NCBI GenBank assembly: GCA_021018815.1
Contig: JAITYX010000017.1
Span: 7,812,001-7,876,000 of the forward strand
DNA length: 64,000 nucleotides
Direction of reading: 5' to 3'
Origin: Talinum fruticosum
Lineage: Eukaryota > Streptophyta > Magnoliopsida > Caryophyllales > Talinaceae
The position numbers and the translations under genes were made by a program. Under the pieces are notes generated by a model. That model saw only the letters and a program-made list of their open reading frames with translations, did not search any database and was not told the DNA's origin. Below are positions 58,389 to 64,000 of this stretch, piece by piece (position 1 is the first letter of the stretch; each line of letters starts with the position of its first letter).

Positions 58389-61143
58389 GGAGTATAATAT
58401 CCGAACATATAACATTGTCCAAATTTTAGGAACCTCCTCAAACAGAAAAAAGGGAGGACATGGGGAAGAAGGTGCAGTTAATGCATTAGCTTGTCATGGG
58501 ATAGAGAGAAGAAGTACGTTATGTCTGGTGCAAAGAAAAGCATGGATATTTGTACCATGAACAATGAGATGCAGAAAGAATAATAGCAAAATATTAAATG
58601 AGCTGCAGTTGTCTCCAACGGCCAAACAACGAATGGTCATTTCAACTGAAATTCAAAACATTCGATAAGCAAATGATTGAATTTTGTGCATATTTCCGCT
58701 TTCTTGCAATTCCTCTATTTTTCAATTAAAATAAATCTCTATTTGATTCCTTTTCTTTTCTTTTTTTGTTGGGGGCATCAAGGTAATTAAACACCAGTCA
58801 AGAAATCATTTATATTTTTTTAACGAGATTGAGAAATATGGGAAAATTAATCTCAAGGCCTCTATTGTAGTACAAGGTTGTACCGACATTCCAATATGTC
58901 AGCATTAAAATTATTCCATACCTAAATTTCAACTTATATGTACCTATTTGAATTTCTCACTAAAGTCTTGCATAACTAAGAAACATACAAATTTATACAA
59001 CTATTTGCACTAAGAATAAAAAGTAGAACGTGACAATTTACACACATAATATACATATCTTTTTAAAATCTTATTCGAAATGACTGTTAAAATTAGTTAT
59101 AAAGTTGAAATAAATCGAAATGTGCTGAAATAATTAGTGTTGTAAGCTGTTATAAGCTGTTATGAGATGAAATAGTTATCTATTGTATGAGAAATGAACT
59201 GATATGTTATAATCTGTTATAATCAAAATGAGCTGAAATTTATATGATATAAATATCATTTTTTAACAGCTAAATCACATTAATTTGTAGTTGTATTATG
59301 TATAATATCTATACTAACTACATATTTCCTTAACATTATTGTTCAAAGTTTTGTATACTTGATTTTTGACCTATATATACAAAAAATATATACCTCTTTC
59401 TTTAAATCACATTTTTACTCTTTATACTAAGTATATACATCCTTACAATTTTTTTTATACCACGTTCAAGAATTTGTATACTTAACTTCGAACTTCATAT
59501 GCATGTCTCACTCACATTAGCACTGTGGAGTAAAAGCATACCTCACTTTTTTTTTCTTTTTACATATAACATGTTAAAAAAATTTCATGCTTCACTTTGA
59601 GTTTTGCATACAATATGCATACCGTAAAGATGTACTATTAGTATTTTCATACTATGTTAGAATAATTGGCTTCAGACTTTGTATACAAGGTATATACCCC
59701 ACATAGTCACATATGTACTATTCGTTGTGAAGACATGTATCTTTGTACACCATATTAAACGTATTTAAATTTTTATTTTTAAAACCTTATATAACCAATA
59801 AAAATACAATTATTTCTACTAAAAATACAAGGTACAATAACTATTATTTGTACTCATACTTTTACTATTTGTGTTGTTCGTATTATTTTTACTTAGCATG
59901 TAAAGTGTTTAAAGAGAGATGCAGAAGGGAAATGTACTTATTGTATAAAAATGTACTGGAAAGGTCAAATGGTCGTGAATCTAAATTTTGATTGCGAATC
60001 TATGAAACTTTGAAGGAACACAGGCCCTTAGCTCAATTTTTAGAGAGAGAAAGTTGGATAGGTGTTTGATATATTCTCCGATTTTTATTGAACAACCTAA
60101 TAACTTATTCTTATTAATTAGGATTTGAATAGGAGTTTGATTCTTATTTAATAAAAGGCTATTGAGGAACATTATATCTTAGTCCGGATTTTATACCATG
60201 GAATTCAATATGGTTGTTTTATTTATTTATTTATTTATTTTTTGTGAAAGCAATATGAAAGAATAATACTGGTTTAGTGGAAGAATGAAAGAATGGAAGC
60301 GATGGGGAGCGAAAGGAGGTGCGATGGTTGAATGGAATGGAAGAGTACTGGTGGTTAGGAGAAAGTTAGGATTAGGCCATGTTAGTATAGAGAGGAGCTT
60401 AGGGGGTAAAATTGTAATTTAATTCTACAATATTTATTAGCAATTAAATGATCCATGATTTCTTCTTTCTTGTTCACTAGCAGTGTAAAGCAGTTAATTG
60501 TAAAATTTTATTAATAAGGCAACATTTATCTAATTAGCTAATTAGTAAGATAAAAGCACAAAAAGAGCTTGAATAAGACAACTACTACTTCCTATTAATA
60601 TTACAACAAGTTTCATAATTTCATATTAGAATATAAGTGTTCAAGAACCAACTCAACCAAAAGCTTAAGCTAATGGTTGAAGGCCCATGAATAGGTTTAT
60701 ACTCTAACACGCCCTCACGCGAATGCCCTTTGGGCTTGAAGCGTGGATGCAACAAAGGCTCCTCCTTGCCTTGTGCAATAATTAATGAGTCAAATATTGA
60801 TTGAACCTATAACATCCCCATCTTAAACGCTAATATCTTTTAATATCCCATGCTTTTAAAAACTAACCTTAGTTGTCCCAATTTTGGGACACTGAGTACT
60901 TCTTTTTAAAATATTGAATATTAAAAATATTAGGTTTAAAGATAAGGATGTTTCGAGACCAATCGATATTTCCGGATTTTTGAACAACATGCCCCAAAAT
61001 TCGGGATATTAAAATTTAATAATCCTTATATATATTATTTTACTTAGAAGAAAAAGACAACCATGACTGGTGTAGAAGAAATATATTATTCTACTTAGAA
61101 GAAATACTCTTTACAAAAATATGATTTATAATTACCCTTAAAA
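58389..61143. other. AT-rich intergenic DNA
   Basis: No gene recognised. It holds a degenerate TGTTATAAGCTG/ATGAGCTGAAAT repeat patch (59110-59240), a (TTTA)n run (60217-60242) and a phrase at about 60650-60740 (AGCTTAAGCTAATGGTTGA ... AACACGCCCTCACGC) that looks like part of a dispersed plant repeat. Confidence 0.4.
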
Positions 61144-61226
61144 ACATATGGGATCATTTTTTTCCCTTTTGATCACAATATGATACCATATTGTCATCAA
61201 AAGGGAAAAAATAATCTCCCGTATAT
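61144..61226. repeat. Long near-perfect hairpin
   Basis: The left arm GGGATCATTTTTTTCCC + TTTTGATCACAATATG pairs with CATATTGTCATCAAAAGGG + AAAAAATAATCTCCC across a 4-base loop; arms of about 33-40 bases with few mismatches. Confidence 0.8.
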
Positions 61227-61419
61227 TACAATGTAAGCATAATAAAATCCATAAAAACTAATTTAATGTGACTGAAAGAGAAATAATGAATGCACTGGAT
61301 GGATTAGGAAGGTGTAAACAAATTTATGAGTATAAGATAGTGGCTGATAGAAAGCAAAGGGGTGAGGATTTGTTTCCTTTTATGCGATCCGTTTCCTTTC
61401 AAGTTATGGCTAACTAAAT

Positions 61420-61427
61420 ATAAATAC
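61420..61427 (+). promoter_or_regulatory. TATA box before the secreted-peptide exon
   Basis: ATATAAATACCCC about 65 bases upstream of the ATG at 61485, with a plausible transcription start in between. Confidence 0.45.
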
Positions 61428-61484
61428 CCCTTCTATACCAACACAAAACTAAGAAATTAAGATATATTTTACAGTTCTGTTCAA

Positions 61485-61577
61485 ATGAAATTGCAAATTA
61501 TAATTTTCTTTCTCATCAATTTGGCTTATTCATCAATAAGTAATGGTGGACGACACCGTCAAAATTTTGAGAAATCG
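61485..61577 (+). CDS. Possible first exon of a small secreted protein
   Basis: ATG 61485 opens a 31-codon stretch: MKLQIIIFFLINLAYSSISN, a good signal peptide (Lys, then a hydrophobic helix, then Ser/Ala cleavage region), followed by a polar stretch containing GGRHRQNFEKS. It ends exactly at GGTAAGT, a strong plant 5' splice site; read through, it stops within four codons. A TATA box lies 65 bases upstream. No second exon was recognised downstream, where repeats of CAAAATTTTGAGAAATC (61558-61577 and 61698-61718) and then a LINE fragment follow, so the gene may be truncated. Too short for the usual frame-length cut-off. Confidence 0.4.
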
Positions 61578-61889
61578 GTAAGTCTCTAGTCGTTGTTGTC
61601 TTCTTCTCAAGATTGTTATTATTCCACAAATTGTTATTTCATCGTTTACTTCAAGTACATTTGCTATTTTGAAAAATCAGTACATGCATTAGGATTTCTC
61701 AAAATTTTGAGAAATCAGTACATGCATTAGGATTAATAGAGGATAAGGGCTAATGATATACTCAATTATATTTAAAAACCAACTCAATTAAAAATTTAAA
61801 TTGATTGTTAATACACTAACTAGCTTATTAGAGAATCAAGAACTCAAGTTGACTAACCCAAAGTTTAGCTTAGAGAGGTTGATACATAT

Positions 61890-62360
61890 TTTTTCTTGGT
61901 AAGAATGTATGTTTATATTCATTACCAAAAACAGAATTCAGACGATTGGTCTTATAGGTGTCCCCCTTGTATGTTACATTTTCCTATACTCTCTCTTTTC
62001 CATATCTAGCTGAACACCATATCTATACAACCTCTATAATTCTGTGATCTCTTTGCAAAAACAAAACTCTTTGGCGTATCACTTCTTGGAATATGCTGGT
62101 ATATGTCTAATTTGAGTTGTTGAAGATCCTTTGGTTTCTTGTCCTCCAGATGAAGTATATTGTCCATGCTAGTTGTTTCCTCCATTTGGGCCCCATCATC
62201 TTGTGTATTATTTAACCATTCCCATAGGCTTGAACCCCCTGCAGGTACATCAATCCACTTGGCCATTTGTTCCCTCGTGAAAGTTGCCAATCCACAGTTA
62301 ACGTTATAGAACAGGTGTTCCGTGGATTCTGTTTGTTCATTACATTCCCAACAGATATTA
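61890..62360 (-). mobile_element. LINE C-terminal fragment
   Basis: On the minus strand DNICWECNEQTESTEHLFY (62360 downward) is a LINE ORF2 zinc knuckle. It runs into the 94-codon frame 62290-62006 (KWIDVPAGGSSLWEWLNNTQ), the usual downstream region. It breaks abruptly at 62361. Confidence 0.7.
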
Positions 62361-63178
62361 TCTATATTAGTTTGTGCCCGTGCTTATGCACGGAGATATA
62401 AAATTTAAAAAGTCATAATACTCCTTAAATAATGTGATATTATTTTCAAAATATTAATACTTTTAAAATTATTTTCAACTCTTTTTTTAATCATTTTTTG
62501 CTATTAGTAAGAGTTTTATGTGTGATTACAATTCAAATTCATCACAATAAAAAGAACTCAATTTAAAAATTTCTTATATGAGTTGTATATATTGAATTGA
62601 CAATTTTAAATGGGTGAATAAGGTCTAGGATATAAAAAAATTAAAAAATTAGATAGTAAAATAAAAATAAAAATATTATTTTAATAATTTTAACTTATTT
62701 GAACGTATGCCCATTAAATTTCATATTGGTGGTATGGCCTATGAAAAATGTACTAATAATTTATATTTGCTTATGTATAATATTAATTTTAATAATTACT
62801 TTGAAAAATAATTAACTTCTTCCCATCTTGAAATTAAAGTAATGGTAAAAAGTTGGAAGAATTTTAAGAATTTTTCTTTAATTATATAAGATTTAACAAA
62901 TGTGATTGGCGATTGAGATTCTTACTAATTATTTTGGAAAATGTGTTATAGTATGTGCAAATAATATTTTCTCTTTTCTTCTCCCTCTGTCCAAAAATAT
63001 TTTTCCCTTTTGATATTTGTTTATGCGTGGTTTTATCTCGCAACCTAGTTCTATTTATTTTTAAAAAATTTTATAAAAAATACCGATGACCTTCATTCAA
63101 GTCCTTAGAAATTGTAATTAATCACCATGAAGATTATAGATAATTTCTAGACAATTTCCATATGCACGGGTCCTCTAG
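62361..63178 (+). mobile_element. Possible Helitron (818 bp)
   Basis: Starts TCTATATTAG after an A and ends CTAG, as Helitrons do (TC...CTRR). GC-rich palindromes lie near both ends: CCGTGCTTATGCACGG at 62378-62393, and GCACGGG close to the 3' end. The base after CTAG is C rather than the expected T, and no helicase is present, so the call is tentative. It abuts the LINE fragment. Confidence 0.4.
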
Positions 63179-64000
63179 CATAAATTTATAAATAAATTAT
63201 GAACTGAAGATATGAATCCTTATGAAATAAATAAAAAAATTCAAATAGTTAGAACAAAAAGAGGCACTAATAAAACACAAGTAAGCTAAAATAAAAATGC
63301 AAATGGTATAAAACTTAATAGTTATAGTAGATTTAGAATTTGAGATCGAGAATTACTTTTCTTTTTATCAAATAATTTGAGATTGAGAATTGATAAGCCA
63401 TTGTAAATTTGATACGAACAACCTTTACTATTGAGTATGAATAAATACAATGCTACTATGCCTCTAAAACAACTTAATCAAAATATGTTTGAAGCACAAC
63501 ATAACCAATTGATCAAACATATTATAAATATTTTTTTAAAATCAATAACTATGCTTCTAGAGATGAGAGAGAGGAGGAAAATTCTTATATATGTAGATTA
63601 ATTATTGCACGTCCCTCCTTTTTCTATATACATAAGGAATTTGAGATGTAAATAATTTATTTATTTTCTTTTATTTATTAATAAAGTAGGGGATTTCTCA
63701 TTACCAACTAAGAGGAAATGTTATCAATTACATAATTCAAAGAGAGAACAAAATGTGCAGACCTTTTAGATCGATTTAGAATGTATAAATTATTGAGTTT
63801 TGAGTTTCTTAAAGTTCTTAGTTAGATATGTTACTTTATCTAGTATCAAACCGACACGCTGCGTAGATAATTCCCTTCTACTCATCCTTGTCCCCTTGAA
63901 AATGCTTTTGTTTCTTGCACACCATAAACAATAGTTTTTTTTTCTTTTGATTGACTATAATTAAGATATTTTTTTAAAGTTAATTTGACGCTATTTCCTT
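63179..64000. other. AT-rich intergenic DNA
   Basis: No gene recognised up to the window end. Confidence 0.4.

Overview
The window is nuclear DNA of a flowering plant, probably a eudicot. The evidence is spliceosomal introns in a mitochondrial ribosomal protein uL15 gene, a vacuolar-iron-transporter homologue, AT-rich intergenic DNA, and abundant plant-type transposons (CACTA, hAT, PIF/Harbinger, LTR elements, L1-like LINEs with a DUF4283/zinc-knuckle ORF1). There are no bacterial operons, CRISPR arrays or rRNA genes. Host genes are few; most of the 64 kb is nested, decayed mobile DNA.

Layout. 1-2459: terminal part of a CACTA transposon with a minus-strand tnp2 transposase remnant, inserted in a LINE (2460-4600). 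4601-7145: AT-rich DNA and microsatellites. 7146-14560: a nearly complete L1-like LINE split by a 2.7-kb solo LTR (9865-12566) with a perfect 5-bp target duplication. 16929-20849: a 3.9-kb element with very long inverted arms; each arm carries a GC-rich exon-like block and ends internally in a tRNA-like sequence. 20862-29811: two head-to-head copies of an LTR-bounded element whose internal region codes for a movement-protein-like domain, a capsid/gag-like region, a CCHC knuckle, an aspartic protease and an unrecognised domain, with no reverse transcriptase visible. 30236-36832: the mitochondrial uL15 gene (4 exons; 5.1-kb first intron full of TE debris). 39707-40897 and 48394-49532: two inverted copies of a ~1.15-kb hAT-like element, each with 8-bp target duplications; they flank an iron-transporter pseudogene (42897-43418) and a Gly/Cys-rich membrane or secreted protein gene (47775-48152). 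50963-53303: another hAT-like element with a perfect 8-bp target duplication, holding a LINE fragment. 53304-64000: LINE fragments, a Harbinger-type MITE (57940-58385), a long hairpin, a possible first exon of a secreted peptide and a possible Helitron.

The host genes do not form a pathway; uL15m serves the mitochondrial ribosome, the VTL relative would move iron into the vacuole, and the Gly-rich protein would be at the membrane or cell wall. Conserved genes show single-base frame breaks (two in uL15m exon 1, one plus a small deletion in the VTL gene), so either they are decaying or the sequence has residual indel errors.

The most unusual items are the RT-less LTR element with a plant-virus-type movement gene, and the long-TIR element with paired tRNA-like sequences at the inner ends of its arms.
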